Source: a bacterium
GTDB lineage: Bacteria; Armatimonadota; Zipacnadia; Zipacnadales; UBA11051
DNA length: 58,404 bases
Direction: 5' to 3'
Assembly (NCBI GenBank): GCA_021372615.1
Contig: JAJFUB010000160.1
Location: forward strand, 1-58,404
Shown: positions 45,583 to 54,014 of the stretch, piece by piece
Position numbering within the stretch: the stretch's first letter is position 1
Layout: each line of letters opens with the position of its first letter
The notes under the pieces: generated by a model
What the model saw: only the letters and a program-made list of their open reading frames with translations
What the model was told of the DNA's origin: nothing
Databases searched by the model: none
Program-made: the position numbers and the translations under genes

Positions 45583-45613
45583 GGCCGGTTCCCGGATCCC
45601 GAACCCCGCCGTT
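45583..45613. repeat. GAATCGG-family repeat between UroD-like and DUF4091 genes
   Basis: Reverse complement begins GAACGGCGGGG and continues with TTCGGGATCCGGGAACC, the degenerate 7-bp-period family found at both ends of the 12954-13436 cassette. It fills the short gap and touches the stop codon of the UroD-like gene. Confidence 0.65.
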
Positions 45614-46692
45614 CAGTTCCTGCAGATCTCGTTCACCAGGTCCACGTAGTACTTGAAGTTCTCGAAGCTCACGTCCGGCGGGACCGCATGGTCCACGAAG
45701 GGTGCATACCCGCCCTGTCGCCATAGCTCGGGGACCTTGGACATGACCTCGCGTTCCACGTCCGCCTTCGTGCAGCAGTCGCGCAGGGCGCGCTTGTCTA
45801 TCGCCCCGATGAGCAGGAGGTCCCGGCCGTAGAGCTGGCGGTACTTGAGCGGGTCGCAGTCCGACGCCACCTCCAGCGGGTAGTGCAGGTTCACCCCCGC
45901 TTCCAGCCACAGGGGCAGGAGGTCGTCAATCTTGCCGTCGCAGTCCACCATGATGATATCAATGCCGGCCTCGTGCAGGCGCGTGGTGACGCGCTTCATG
46001 GGGTCGAGCATGAAGTCGCGGAAGGCCCGCGGGCTGATGAGCGGGCCGGCCTTATAGCACATGTCCTCCCACATCAAGGCGTAGTCGAAGTCGGGGATCT
46101 CATCCAGCGCGCGGTCCAGGAGCTTGAGCATGAAGTCGGCGATGTACTCGGTCATCTCGTGGATGAGATCGGGGCAGTCGGCATACCACAGGGCCAAATG
46201 CTCCATGCCCACCCAGTTGCGGATCCAGCCATAGTACGACCCGGCATGGATGCCCAGGGGGTAGTCGCGGTCGCGGTACACGCGCTTGAGGTCGCTCCAG
46301 TACTCGGGGTAGCGCACCGCGGCGTTGGGGTCGAGGCGCTCCTTGAAGGCCTCCCACTGCTCGCGCCCGCGAATGGGGTAGGTGAGCCACTGGGACATGC
46401 CAATCTCGCGGTCGCTCCAGCGCTTCAGGCGGCCCCCGAGTTCGTCCTCGACGATGCTCCAGTGCTCGGCCTGCTCAACGACCTTGCTCTCGAAGGGCGG
46501 CCACGGCGCGGCGTTGAGGGGGACGGTCTCGAGCCGGTCAAAGCCGAAGTAGGTGTTGAAGTGCTGGTCGTGCGGCATCCCCTCGCGCAGCCAGCGCTGG
46601 CGCGTCTCGCCGAAGGTCCACTGCGGGTGCATGAACACCCGGTCGGGCTTGCCGAAGCGGAAGGTCTCGTGGAAGCGTTCGCGGGAGGTCAT
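45613..46692 (-). CDS. Uroporphyrinogen decarboxylase-like (URO-D superfamily) protein
   Basis: 359-residue TIM-barrel protein. MTSRERFHETFRFGKPDRV is the typical start of URO-D superfamily paralogues. Central barrel strands include HAGSYYGWIRNWVGMEHLAL, MWEDMCYKAGPLISP and IIMVDCDGKIDDLLPLWLEAGVNLHYPLEV, with LIGAIDKRAL following. The true haem enzyme has a conserved FxGxPxTLA-like loop that I do not see, so this is probably a methyltransferase-like or uncharacterised paralogue, common beside glycosidase genes in Armatimonadota. It is cytoplasmic. The ATG at 46692 has AGGAG about 7 nt upstream. CapA-like and DUF4091 genes adjoin it on the same strand. Confidence 0.82.
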   Translation of the reverse strand: MTSRERFHETFRFGKPDRVFMHPQWTFGETRQRWLREGMPHDQHFNTYFGFDRLETVPLNAAPWPPFESKVVEQAEHWSIVEDELGGRLKRWSDREIGMSQWLTYPIRGREQWEAFKERLDPNAAVRYPEYWSDLKRVYRDRDYPLGIHAGSYYGWIRNWVGMEHLALWYADCPDLIHEMTEYIADFMLKLLDRALDEIPDFDYALMWEDMCYKAGPLISPRAFRDFMLDPMKRVTTRLHEAGIDIIMVDCDGKIDDLLPLWLEAGVNLHYPLEVASDCDPLKYRQLYGRDLLLIGAIDKRALRDCCTKADVEREVMSKVPELWRQGGYAPFVDHAVPPDVSFENFKYYVDLVNEICRN

Positions 46693-46705
46693 GGGCGGGC
46701 TCCTA

Positions 46706-47728
46706 TCATGGGGGCGGGGTCCCTGTCGGCTGCGCCGACACCCCGCCCTGGATCGCCTGGCATCGACGCACGACGGTCGGCGTCAGGGCGTAGTCTTCGA
46801 CGCCGCCACGGCTCGCCCTGCACGTCAGTATGTATCCCTCGTTGCCGCCGTAGCTCTTGTCATCAAAGATCAGGTTGCCCAGGCAGTAGGCGATCAGGCC
46901 CTTGCCGTAGCGGTCGATAGGCCCGCGTACGTGGGCATGGTGGCCGACGACGATCGTGGCGCCGAGGTCCACGGCCAGGTGCGCCATGTGCCGCTCCCAG
47001 TCGCTGGGCTCCCGCACGCCCTCCTGGCCCCAGTGGAACGACACGACCACGACATCACACCGCCGCGCCAGCGGGGGGACCGTGCGCCGCAGGTTCTCCT
47101 CGCTGAGCATCAGGATGCTCCAGCTCTGTGGGTCGGGCACGAAGTTGAGGTAGGGGAAGTTGCTGTAGCCGATGAAGCCGACGCGCACGCCGGGGCGGGT
47201 CACGACCGTCCCCGCCTCGGCCTGCTGCAGCGTCTGGCCCGCCCCGCAGACGGCGAACCCGCGCCCCTCCAGCCGCCGGCAGGTGTCCGCCAGCCCCACC
47301 CGCTCGGCGTCCACGGCGTGGTTGTTGGCGAGGTTGACGACGCTGATGCAGGCCTGTCCCAGAGCGTCTACCATGCCTCCCGTGCCCACGAGCGCGTTGA
47401 CGCGAGGGAAGCGGATCGGGCGGTCGGTCAGGGGGGACTCGAGATTGCAGAAGCCCAGATCGGCCTGGCGGAAGACCGGGGCCACGTTCGCGAAGGGGTA
47501 GTCATTGCCCTGCGTCGCGCACACGCGGCGCACATCGCGCCCGAGCATCACATCGCCGGCGAGGGCGAGGGTCACCGTCGGCGCGGGGCGGGGGGCGCAG
47601 CCGGACAGTAGGAGCAAGACGAAGACAATGGCTGCCAGCTGGAAGCTGGCGCTCCTACGGCACGGCACGGCGCGACACGGCACGGTGGCCGGTTCCCGCT
47701 TCCCGATCTCCGCCGTCCGCCTCAGCAT
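46706..47728 (-). CDS. CapA/PgsA-like metallophosphatase lipoprotein
   Basis: 340 residues. The lipobox LLSGC (Cys44) ends the leader, after an unusually long amino-part. The metallophosphatase fold of the capsule-synthesis CapA family is shown by LALAGDVMLGRDV, NLESPLTD, VNLANNHAVDAE, VVVSFHWGQEG, IVVGHHAHVRG and YCLGNLIFD. The family is linked to poly-gamma-glutamate or capsule synthesis; function here is inferred. Its ATG overlaps the last seven bases of the DUF3160 gene, so translation is probably coupled. Residues 3-14 and about 24-33 are encoded by repeat DNA, and residues about 327-339 by another palindrome. The short lipobox-proximal start is less certain than the body. Confidence 0.85.
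   Translation of the reverse strand: MLRRTAEIGKREPATVPCRAVPCRRSASFQLAAIVFVLLLLSGCAPRPAPTVTLALAGDVMLGRDVRRVCATQGNDYPFANVAPVFRQADLGFCNLESPLTDRPIRFPRVNALVGTGGMVDALGQACISVVNLANNHAVDAERVGLADTCRRLEGRGFAVCGAGQTLQQAEAGTVVTRPGVRVGFIGYSNFPYLNFVPDPQSWSILMLSEENLRRTVPPLARRCDVVVVSFHWGQEGVREPSDWERHMAHLAVDLGATIVVGHHAHVRGPIDRYGKGLIAYCLGNLIFDDKSYGGNEGYILTCRASRGGVEDYALTPTVVRRCQAIQGGVSAQPTGTPPP
46712..46748. repeat. Palindrome embedded in the 3' end of the capA-like gene
   Basis: GGGCGGGGT (46712-46720) pairs with ACCCCGCCC (46740-46748), and inside it GTCGGC (46725-46730) pairs with GCCGAC (46734-46739) around TGC. It encodes the end GGVSAQPTGTPPP of the CapA-like protein and stays in frame to the stop. Confidence 0.75.
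47634..47717. repeat. Repeat cluster encoding the amino-end of the CapA-like protein
   Basis: GCCAGCT (47634-47640) pairs with AGCTGGC (47644-47650), followed by GCTCCTAC. Short CACGG units lie at about 47659-47686. A GAATCGG-family copy (47688-47717) encodes most of residues 3-14. All are in frame with capA-like translation. Confidence 0.6.
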
Positions 47729-50043
47729 CCGCCCGTGCTGAAGGTCGGCACGCCCTTCTCTTCCACGTCGCGCTTGCCCTTGGCTCCCAGGCTGCTGCGG
47801 AAGCTCTTGACCCAGGCGGGGACCTTCGGCCTGTCCGAGGAGTCCAGCTTCTTCTGCCAGTCCTCGTCGGTCATGCGGTTCGCGACGGGCACTGTGAACT
47901 CATAGTAAGAGAAGACAGCGCCACGACCGATCATGAGCTTGCCCTGCATCGGGTAGACGACGTAGATCTCCGCCGCGCGCCCCACGCCTTCCTCCAGCGC
48001 ATAGCTCTCAGCGCCGATGGGGCCGGTGTGGACGTCGGCGACGACGGCCATGTCCTGGTCAGCCGAGGAGGTGATCTCGCTGCTCTCCTCGCTGAAGGTG
48101 GTGAACAGGTTCAGGTGGGCGATGTTGTCGCCGTAGAACTCGATGAGGTTGAACTCCTCCTGGGTCAGCGGCTGGTTCTGCAGCTCCTTGACCGAGATGC
48201 CCTGGAGGCTATTGAGCAAGGCGATGAAGTCATCGAACTTGTTGCTCAGCGTATCATCCTCGTCTGTGCCCAGCAGCTTGCGGGCCTTGAGGCCGTCGCG
48301 CAGTTGCGTGAGCAGCAGCCCCGCGCGCCAGTAGGTGAGCACCTCGGGCTCGACGTAGCCCTTGGGCTTCGGCGGCGGCTTGCGTTCCCCGCCCTCGCCG
48401 CCGCATTCGGCGACGACCGACTGCTTGGCGTACAGGATCGTGTCATGCCGCAGCTCGGACCAACTGGCCAGCGCGCAGTTGAGCTGCTTGTCCAGCCACG
48501 CCTCCTTGCCCATGAAGGCGGGGTAGCCCTCGGTCTTGGGCTCAAGCAGCAGCTTGAGCGTGTGCAGCCACCCGTTGTAGACCGTCTTGCTCCAGTCCGC
48601 GTCCTGGTAGGCGGCGACCTTCCCGCGCAGCACCTTGGTCTGCTTGTCGTAGTTCACGAACTTGGTCTGGCCGTAGACGGTGTCGGCGATGGCGTAGGCC
48701 CGCTCCGACCCGAGAATGGACATCACGTCCAGGCCCATGGGGAAGGTGCGCATGTTGTGGGTCCCCGGGTGGTTGGGGTCGTCTGACTTGCCAACGTAGG
48801 GGTACACCATCTGCTGGAAGAGGTAGGAGTCGAGGATGTAGCGCTGGCCCATCAGGCGCAGTTGTGGATTACCCGGGAGCTTCGTAAGGCCCGTGATACT
48901 GACGGCAATGATCTCCGCCGGGCGCAGGGCCAGCAGCTTCTGGGCGAGGGCGACGATGTTCTGCTCCGGGATGAGCTTGGCCGCATCCTTGGCGTCGCTC
49001 CAGAGGCCCTGGCCGGCCTTGATGAAGTCCTCAGGGGTGTTGTCATCCGCGAAGCCGACCATGAAGGCCGTGGGCTCGTAGATGTCCTCCCAGATCTTCC
49101 CCAGCGGCTCGCCGTCGTAGCTGCCGTACACGATGTGCTGGGCCAGCAGGTACGCCTGGCGCGCCTGACGGGGCTGCAGGTTCGGCGTCTTCTGCAGGTC
49201 GTATAGCGGGAGAGCGACGAGGCCGTACCACATGAGGGCCTTGAAGTAGCGTTTGAGCTTGTCGCTGCGGGTGTAGTGACCCCGCGGCACGAACTGGGAG
49301 TAGTCCACATCAAAGTCCGTGACGGGCGAGCGCTTGAAGCCCTCGTGCTGGGCCATCAACACCATCTCGCCCTCGGCGATCCGCGCGATGTCCTCCGGCA
49401 CGGTCACGCCCCACTGGTTCTGCGGGACGCCCAGGAGCTTCACCGGCACGAGCGCGAAGGCGACATTGAGCCGGGCGGCCTCTTTCAGCTCGGGGGGCAG
49501 GTTCTCAGACAGTTTCTTGGTGGTCGCCTGCAGCAGCCCCACGGACAGCTTCTCGGCCCGCTCATACAGCTTCGTGACCTCCATCGTGCGCAGCATGTAG
49601 TCATAGAAGACGTGCATGGTGTGCAGCACGGAGTCGGTGGTGACGAAGCTGGGGCGGTGTTCCTTGGGGTAGTTGTTGAGCTCGTAGACGAACTCCATCT
49701 GCTTCCAGTTGGCGGGCAGCACCACGAAGCCGTTCTTGGCGATCATCTGCATGTGCTCCGGCGCCAGGTCGCTCTTGAAGTGCGCGAGGTTGGCGACGTT
49801 CTTGAGGCCGGGCTCGACGGTGTAGGGCTGCACCCGCGGGGCGAAGGCAGGCTGGTCGCCCAGGGGCACGCTGAAGCTGTTGGCGCTCGTGAACTGGTAG
49901 CCGCCGGTCCCTTCAGCGGCCGCCGCCGGCGTAGCGCCTGCCGCCGCCTGTGTCTGGACGGCGGAGGTCGTGGCCTGCTGACGGCAACCGACCAGCAGAG
50001 TCAACAGCGCGGCAACCAACAGCAGCAGGAGGTAGTTCCTCAT
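47722..50043 (-). CDS. DUF3160-family lipoprotein
   Basis: 773-residue exported protein. MRNYLLLLLVAALLTLLVGC is a lipoprotein signal with Cys20. A disordered Ala/Thr/Gln linker (about 21-50) is followed by the DUF3160 body: NGFVVLPANWKQMEFVYELN, HRPSFVTTDSVLHTMHVFYDYMLR, QARQAYLLAQHIVYGSYDGEPLG and MRTFPMGLDVMSILGSERAYAIADTVYG. Most of the protein is helical; the molecular function of DUF3160 is unknown. AAGGGGA about 7 nt before the ATG supports the start. It overlaps the CapA-like start by seven bases. The shared export and coupling suggest a common envelope task, but this is inference. Confidence 0.9.
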   Translation of the reverse strand: MRNYLLLLLVAALLTLLVGCRQQATTSAVQTQAAAGATPAAAAEGTGGYQFTSANSFSVPLGDQPAFAPRVQPYTVEPGLKNVANLAHFKSDLAPEHMQMIAKNGFVVLPANWKQMEFVYELNNYPKEHRPSFVTTDSVLHTMHVFYDYMLRTMEVTKLYERAEKLSVGLLQATTKKLSENLPPELKEAARLNVAFALVPVKLLGVPQNQWGVTVPEDIARIAEGEMVLMAQHEGFKRSPVTDFDVDYSQFVPRGHYTRSDKLKRYFKALMWYGLVALPLYDLQKTPNLQPRQARQAYLLAQHIVYGSYDGEPLGKIWEDIYEPTAFMVGFADDNTPEDFIKAGQGLWSDAKDAAKLIPEQNIVALAQKLLALRPAEIIAVSITGLTKLPGNPQLRLMGQRYILDSYLFQQMVYPYVGKSDDPNHPGTHNMRTFPMGLDVMSILGSERAYAIADTVYGQTKFVNYDKQTKVLRGKVAAYQDADWSKTVYNGWLHTLKLLLEPKTEGYPAFMGKEAWLDKQLNCALASWSELRHDTILYAKQSVVAECGGEGGERKPPPKPKGYVEPEVLTYWRAGLLLTQLRDGLKARKLLGTDEDDTLSNKFDDFIALLNSLQGISVKELQNQPLTQEEFNLIEFYGDNIAHLNLFTTFSEESSEITSSADQDMAVVADVHTGPIGAESYALEEGVGRAAEIYVVYPMQGKLMIGRGAVFSYYEFTVPVANRMTDEDWQKKLDSSDRPKVPAWVKSFRSSLGAKGKRDVEEKGVPTFSTGGC

Positions 50044-50108
50044 GGCGCAGTCCCCTTTGGTGTCGTGACTGAAGCTGACACAGCCCTACTGTTCGACACG
50101 AACATGCC

Positions 50109-50930
50109 CTATTCCTGTGCTTGTGGCTGCCAGAGCACCTGGAGCTTGCGGACGCTGCGGCGGCACTCGATGCGCAGCCCCTTGCTGCCGCTCTCGGTGC
50201 GTAGCGGCGTGACGGTGCCGATGGCGTCGTACTCCGCCGTCCGCCCCAGGCCCCAGAAGCCGAACTGGTTCCAGCGGTAGACCACCACGATGAGCTTGCC
50301 GGAGAGCGCTCGCTCCACCGACACCAGCTCCGCCGCGTCGTCGCCGGTGACGTCGGCCAGCGCGGCAGTCACGTATGGCCGGCAGAGCTGGCTGCCCCGC
50401 CACATGGGGTACAGGTCGCCCTGCTTGTCCCAGCCGTAGATGAAGAAGCGGCGGGCATAGCTGGGGTCGCGAGCGGTCTGGCTGTAGGTGCACAGTGCCA
50501 CTTCCTCCGTCCCGTCGCCGTCCACATCCCCAACACTCACGTCCCAGAAGTTGTACTCCGGCTCGGGCGACAACGGGCGCACGTCGCTGATGTTCCCCCA
50601 CGGCATCAGGTACAGGTGACTGCGCCGGGGCTGAGGGGGGCGCGGGTCCTCGGCCGTCAGAGCGAGGAGCGAGACACCCCGCCGCGGGTGTCGTGCGTTC
50701 ACCACACGGAGGATCGCGTACTCGCTGTGCCATGTGCCGAAGGCGCCTACCGTCTCAAGGTTGCGGCCGTCAATGATGAGATCCCGCTGCCAGCCGTCGT
50801 GAACCGGCGGCCGCACGATGGTCGGCGTCATCGGCAGGAAGCGCCAGACGAGGAGGCCGCCGATGACGAGCAGGGCCAGCAGCCTGACGAGCACACGGGA
50901 GGAGATGAGACGACCCAGGGGCGTGGTCAT
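50109..50930 (-). CDS. Membrane-anchored FG-GAP/VCBS-like repeat protein
   Basis: 273 residues. A single hydrophobic helix at about 13-31 (VLVRLLALLVIGGLLVWRF) leaves the rest outside. Calcium-loop-like repeats are visible: WDVSVGDVDGDGTEEVALCTYS and AALADVTGDDAAELVSVERA, the core DxDxDGxxE pattern of FG-GAP/VCBS beta-propeller blades. This is short for a full seven-bladed propeller. It may bind ligand or partner proteins on the outer face. The start overlaps the preceding isochorismatase-like gene by four bases (ATGA), so the three genes from 52816 down form a tight operon. Role unknown. Confidence 0.78.
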   Translation of the reverse strand: MTTPLGRLISSRVLVRLLALLVIGGLLVWRFLPMTPTIVRPPVHDGWQRDLIIDGRNLETVGAFGTWHSEYAILRVVNARHPRRGVSLLALTAEDPRPPQPRRSHLYLMPWGNISDVRPLSPEPEYNFWDVSVGDVDGDGTEEVALCTYSQTARDPSYARRFFIYGWDKQGDLYPMWRGSQLCRPYVTAALADVTGDDAAELVSVERALSGKLIVVVYRWNQFGFWGLGRTAEYDAIGTVTPLRTESGSKGLRIECRRSVRKLQVLWQPQAQE

Positions 50931-51886
50931 CGCTGTCCTGACGGCCGGGCGGCTGCCCGCAGCGCGCTGGTCAACTCGTGCAGCTCGAACACGTAGCCGA
51001 ACACGCTACTCGTCTTCCACAGCGCGTACTCCAGGTTCTTCTCGCCCTCGCAGGACTCGCGGGTCTCGATGGCGACGCAACCGCCGCGCACGGCGCTGCA
51101 CATGAACCCCCGGCGCTTCATGTCGCTCATCCCACAGGGCTCGAACCACAGGCACTCGTCCAGGGCGTAGCCGCAGTAGATGATATGGTCAACCTTCCGG
51201 TTGCGCAACAGTCGCGCCAGTTGCCACGAGTGCTGTGCGACGAGGTCGTTGCCCTGCGGCCGCAGGACCTCGGGCATGCCACGTAGCCACGTCTCCTGCC
51301 CTGTCGGGGCGACCGCCGCCGTCGCCCTGTCATCCACCGGCAGCGGCAGGTTGTAGAGGTCCTTGTCGTGCTTGGCCCAACGCTGCATGTCGCGGGGGAT
51401 GGAAGCCTCGTCATCGGCCGGCGGCTTCCCCGCCTCTGCGAGGTACCTACGGCCGAAGTCGCTCTTCATCATACTCTCGCCCACGCCGATGGTCGCTACC
51501 TGCAGCCCCACCGCTCGCGCCGCCGCCACCAGCCGCGGCAGCCGGAAGGCCACCAGGTCCATCGTGCGTGGGACATCCTCGACGGTCCCGAGGACGTTGG
51601 GGTTCGGCAAGTCGGGCCGGAACTCCGTCTGCGCGGTCAGGCCCCGCTCAGGCAGGTGCATCAGCGCCAGGCAGGTCGTGCTCAGGTCCAATGGTCGCAC
51701 CTCGGACGTCCAGCCCTGCACGCTCCGGGCCGCGTTGTGCCACTGCGAGTAGTCCCACGGATAGAAGCGGTACCAGTGCCATGGCACCTGGATGGCGGCG
51801 GACCTGCGGACGGGCATGGCAGCCTCCTGGGCGACAGCGCACAGCGGCAGGATCAGGGCCGGCAGGGCGAGGAGAACCCACCTCAT
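50927..51886 (-). CDS. Exported isochorismatase-like protein, paralogue 1
   Basis: 319 residues with signal peptide MRWVLLALPALILPLCAVAQ. The fold resembles cysteine hydrolases/isochorismatases: TTCLALMHLPERGL is the first strand, ARAVGLQVATIGVG the second, NDLVAQHSWQLARLLRNRKVDHIIYCGYALDECLW the third region. The likely catalytic Cys is in ALDECLW. Positions normally Asp and Lys appear as His (LMHLPE) and Gln (VAQHSWQL), so activity is doubtful or changed. A distinctive PCGMSDMKRRGFMCSAVRGGCVAIE block follows. It starts immediately after the TAG of paralogue 2 and overlaps the downstream FG-GAP gene. Confidence 0.75.
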   Translation of the reverse strand: MRWVLLALPALILPLCAVAQEAAMPVRRSAAIQVPWHWYRFYPWDYSQWHNAARSVQGWTSEVRPLDLSTTCLALMHLPERGLTAQTEFRPDLPNPNVLGTVEDVPRTMDLVAFRLPRLVAAARAVGLQVATIGVGESMMKSDFGRRYLAEAGKPPADDEASIPRDMQRWAKHDKDLYNLPLPVDDRATAAVAPTGQETWLRGMPEVLRPQGNDLVAQHSWQLARLLRNRKVDHIIYCGYALDECLWFEPCGMSDMKRRGFMCSAVRGGCVAIETRESCEGEKNLEYALWKTSSVFGYVFELHELTSALRAAARPSGQR

Positions 51887-52816
51887 CTACTTCGCCTTCT
51901 TCGCGGCCTGCTCACGCAGCGCGTGGGTCAGCTCCTGCAGGTCGAAGATGTAGCCGAACATGGTCGAGGTCTTCCAGTAGGCATACTCCAGGTTCCCCTC
52001 GCCCACGGCCGACTCGGCGTTCTCGATGGCCACGCAGCCGCCGCGCACGGCCGAGCACAGGTAGCCCTTGCGGTCCATGTCGCACATCCCACACGGTGAG
52101 AACCACAGGCACCAGTTCAGGGCCCAGCCCGAGTAGATGATGTGGGTGATGCCCCGGCTCTGGAGCAGTCGGTGCAGTTGCCATGGGTACTGGGCGATGA
52201 TGTCGTTCCCCTGCGGCCACAGTTCCCTGGGGAGAGCGAAGTCGTGCGGTGGGACCTTGTCAGGCTGCGGACGGGGGAGGTCGAAGACATCACGCATGTG
52301 TTGGGCCGCCACCTTGGGGTCCTTGGTGATGCGGTCCTGATCTTCGGGCGGCGGGTCGCCCGCCTCCTTGACGCACTGCTCCCAGATCGGCCCCTGCATG
52401 TAGATGCCCCCGCCGACGCCGACGTGCGCCACCTGCAGCCCCGCCGCCCGTGCCGCCTGGACCAGCGGCGGCATGCGGAAGGTCACGACATCCATGGTGC
52501 GCGGGATCCACTCGATCGTGCCCAGCGCGTTGGGGTTGGGGCAGTCCGGGCCGAACTCGGTGTCCGGCGTCAGGCCCGTGTCGGGGAAGTGCATCAGCGC
52601 CAGGCACGTCTTCGACAGGTCCAGCTTCCGCACCTCACTGTCCCACCCCCGGAAGCCCACGGCGGCCTCACGCCAGCGTGAGAAGTCAGCGGGGAAGTGG
52701 CGGTAGAGGTGCCAGGGCAGGGAGATCACGTTGGGCTTGCGGGGCATGGTGGACTCCTGTGAGAAGGCAAGCTGGGGCAGCAGAAGCAGCACAATGGCGA
52801 AAGTGCGTGGCATCAT
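51887..52816 (-). CDS. Exported isochorismatase-like protein, paralogue 2
   Basis: 309 residues with signal MMPRTFAIVLLLLPQLAFSQ. It aligns along its length with paralogue 1: TCLALMHFPDTGL, ARAAGLQVAHVGVGGG, NDIIAQYPWQLHRLLQSRGITHIIYSGWALNWCLW, then SPCGMCDMDRKGYLCSAVRGGCVAIENAES. The same His and Gln replace the usual catalytic Asp and Lys, while the Cys stays. GGAGG lies 6 nt before the ATG at 52816 and 9 nt before the ATG at 52813, and either is possible. An upstream in-frame extension to 53149 would overlap queA and is rejected. It is first in a three-gene operon and divergent from queA. Confidence 0.75.
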   Translation of the reverse strand: MMPRTFAIVLLLLPQLAFSQESTMPRKPNVISLPWHLYRHFPADFSRWREAAVGFRGWDSEVRKLDLSKTCLALMHFPDTGLTPDTEFGPDCPNPNALGTIEWIPRTMDVVTFRMPPLVQAARAAGLQVAHVGVGGGIYMQGPIWEQCVKEAGDPPPEDQDRITKDPKVAAQHMRDVFDLPRPQPDKVPPHDFALPRELWPQGNDIIAQYPWQLHRLLQSRGITHIIYSGWALNWCLWFSPCGMCDMDRKGYLCSAVRGGCVAIENAESAVGEGNLEYAYWKTSTMFGYIFDLQELTHALREQAAKKAK

Positions 52817-52900
52817 GGTCAGCCTCCGCCACGCATTTCCCTGCACGCAGCGGGCCAACCTGCGGCAGGCAATGCGGAGGTGAGTGGGGAATTGGCGGAC

Positions 52901-53947
52901 ATGCTGTTGTCCGACTTCGATTATGAACTCCCCCCTGAGCTGATCGCGCAGCACCCCCCCGCAGAGCGTGGGCAGTCGCGGCTGCTGGTGATCCGCCGGG
53001 ACGGCGGGCCGGCGGATGGCCGGCCCCTCCTGCAGCACCGCGTGTTCGCCGACCTGCCGGAGTACCTGCGCGCCGGTGACTGCCTGGTGCTCAATGATAC
53101 GCGGGTCATCCCGGGGCGCCTGGTCGGGCGACGGGCAACGGGGGGACAAGTAGAGCTGCTGCTCCTGCGCCAGGTGGGGGAGAGGGACTGGGAGGCGCTG
53201 GGCAAACCCGCGCGGCGACTACGTGTCGGCGAGTGCGTCACCTTCGGCCCGGACCTGGCCGCCGAGATCATCGCTGCCGGAGAGGAGGGGCTCCGCACCG
53301 TCCGCCTGCAGCACGACGGCCCCCTCCTCGAAGTCCTCGACCGTCTCGGCCAGATGCCGCTGCCGCCGTACATCCACCGCGAGGCGCCCGAGAGCGAGGA
53401 CAAGTCACGCTACCAGACGGTCTACGCCGCCGTCCCGGGGGCAGCGGCTGCGCCCACCGCCGGCCTGCACTTCACGAAGGGGCTGCTGCGGCAGATCGAG
53501 GCCATCGGCGTGCGGCTCGCGCGGCTGACGCTGCATGTCGGACTGGGCACCTTCCGCCCCATCCAGGTCCAGCGCCTGGAAGACCACCGGATGCACGCCG
53601 AGTGGTACGAGGTGTCGCCCGGGGCTGCCGCGACGATCAACGCGGCCCGGCAGGGCGGCGGCCGGGTCATCGCCGCGGGCACGACCGTCGTGCGCACGCT
53701 GGAGACGGTTGCGGACGAGACGGGCGTCATCCACGCCGGCTCCGGCATGACGGAGCTGTTCATCTCCCCCGGCTACCAGTTCCGAGCGGTGGACGGCATG
53801 TTGACGAACTTCCACCTGCCGCGCAGCAGCCTGCTGGTGATGGTGTCGGCCTTTGCCGGGCGGGAGCGCGTCCTGGCGGCCTATGTCGAGGCCGTCCGGC
53901 AGGGCTATCGCTTCTATAGCTATGGCGATGCGACGCTGATGGTGTAG
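52901..53947 (+). CDS. queA: S-adenosylmethionine:tRNA ribosyltransferase-isomerase
   Basis: 348-residue queuosine-pathway enzyme that transfers and isomerises the ribosyl part of SAM onto 7-aminomethyl-7-deazaguanine in tRNA. LLSDFDYELPPELIAQHP is the usual start; LVLNDTRVIPGRLVGRR, MPLPPYIHR, RYQTVYA, APTAGLHFTKGLL, LHVGLGTFRPI, ISPGYQFRAVDGMLTNFHLPRSSLLVMVSAFAG and RFYSYGDATLM follow in family order. The ATG at 52901 fits this boundary; GTG 52880 is an in-frame alternative. Residues about 35-45 (DGGPADGRPLL) are encoded by a palindrome and appear as an extra loop. It lies divergent from an unrelated operon, and no other queuosine gene is in the window. Confidence 0.96.
   Translation: MLLSDFDYELPPELIAQHPPAERGQSRLLVIRRDGGPADGRPLLQHRVFADLPEYLRAGDCLVLNDTRVIPGRLVGRRATGGQVELLLLRQVGERDWEALGKPARRLRVGECVTFGPDLAAEIIAAGEEGLRTVRLQHDGPLLEVLDRLGQMPLPPYIHREAPESEDKSRYQTVYAAVPGAAAAPTAGLHFTKGLLRQIEAIGVRLARLTLHVGLGTFRPIQVQRLEDHRMHAEWYEVSPGAAATINAARQGGGRVIAAGTTVVRTLETVADETGVIHAGSGMTELFISPGYQFRAVDGMLTNFHLPRSSLLVMVSAFAGRERVLAAYVEAVRQGYRFYSYGDATLMV
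53006..53030. repeat. Palindrome embedded in frame in queA
   Basis: GGGCCGGC (53006-53013) pairs with GCCGGCCC (53019-53026) around GGATG, followed by CTCC. The same GGGCCGG...CCGGCCCCTCC unit stands between genes at 31654-31678. It adds about six to eight residues near the QueA amino-end. Confidence 0.75.
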
Positions 53948-53951
53948 GACG

Positions 53952-53998
53952 GCGGGAATCGGGAGCCGGGATCCGGGAATCGGGATTCGGGAATCGGA
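53952..53998. repeat. GAATCGG-family repeat after queA
   Basis: CGGCGGGAATCGGGAGCC is followed by GGGATCCGGGAATC and GGGATTCGGGAATCGG, a 7-bp-period array five to six units long. It starts 4 bp after the queA stop. Same family as 12954-12991, 13408-13436, 45583-45613 and 47688-47717. Confidence 0.75.
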
Positions 53999-54014
53999 GC
54001 AGGAGGCTGGGCTG

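Noticed and set aside
52817-53149. Amino-terminal extension of isochorismatase-like paralogue 2
   Set aside because: It would overlap queA head-to-head and precede a clear signal peptide with its own GGAGG site.
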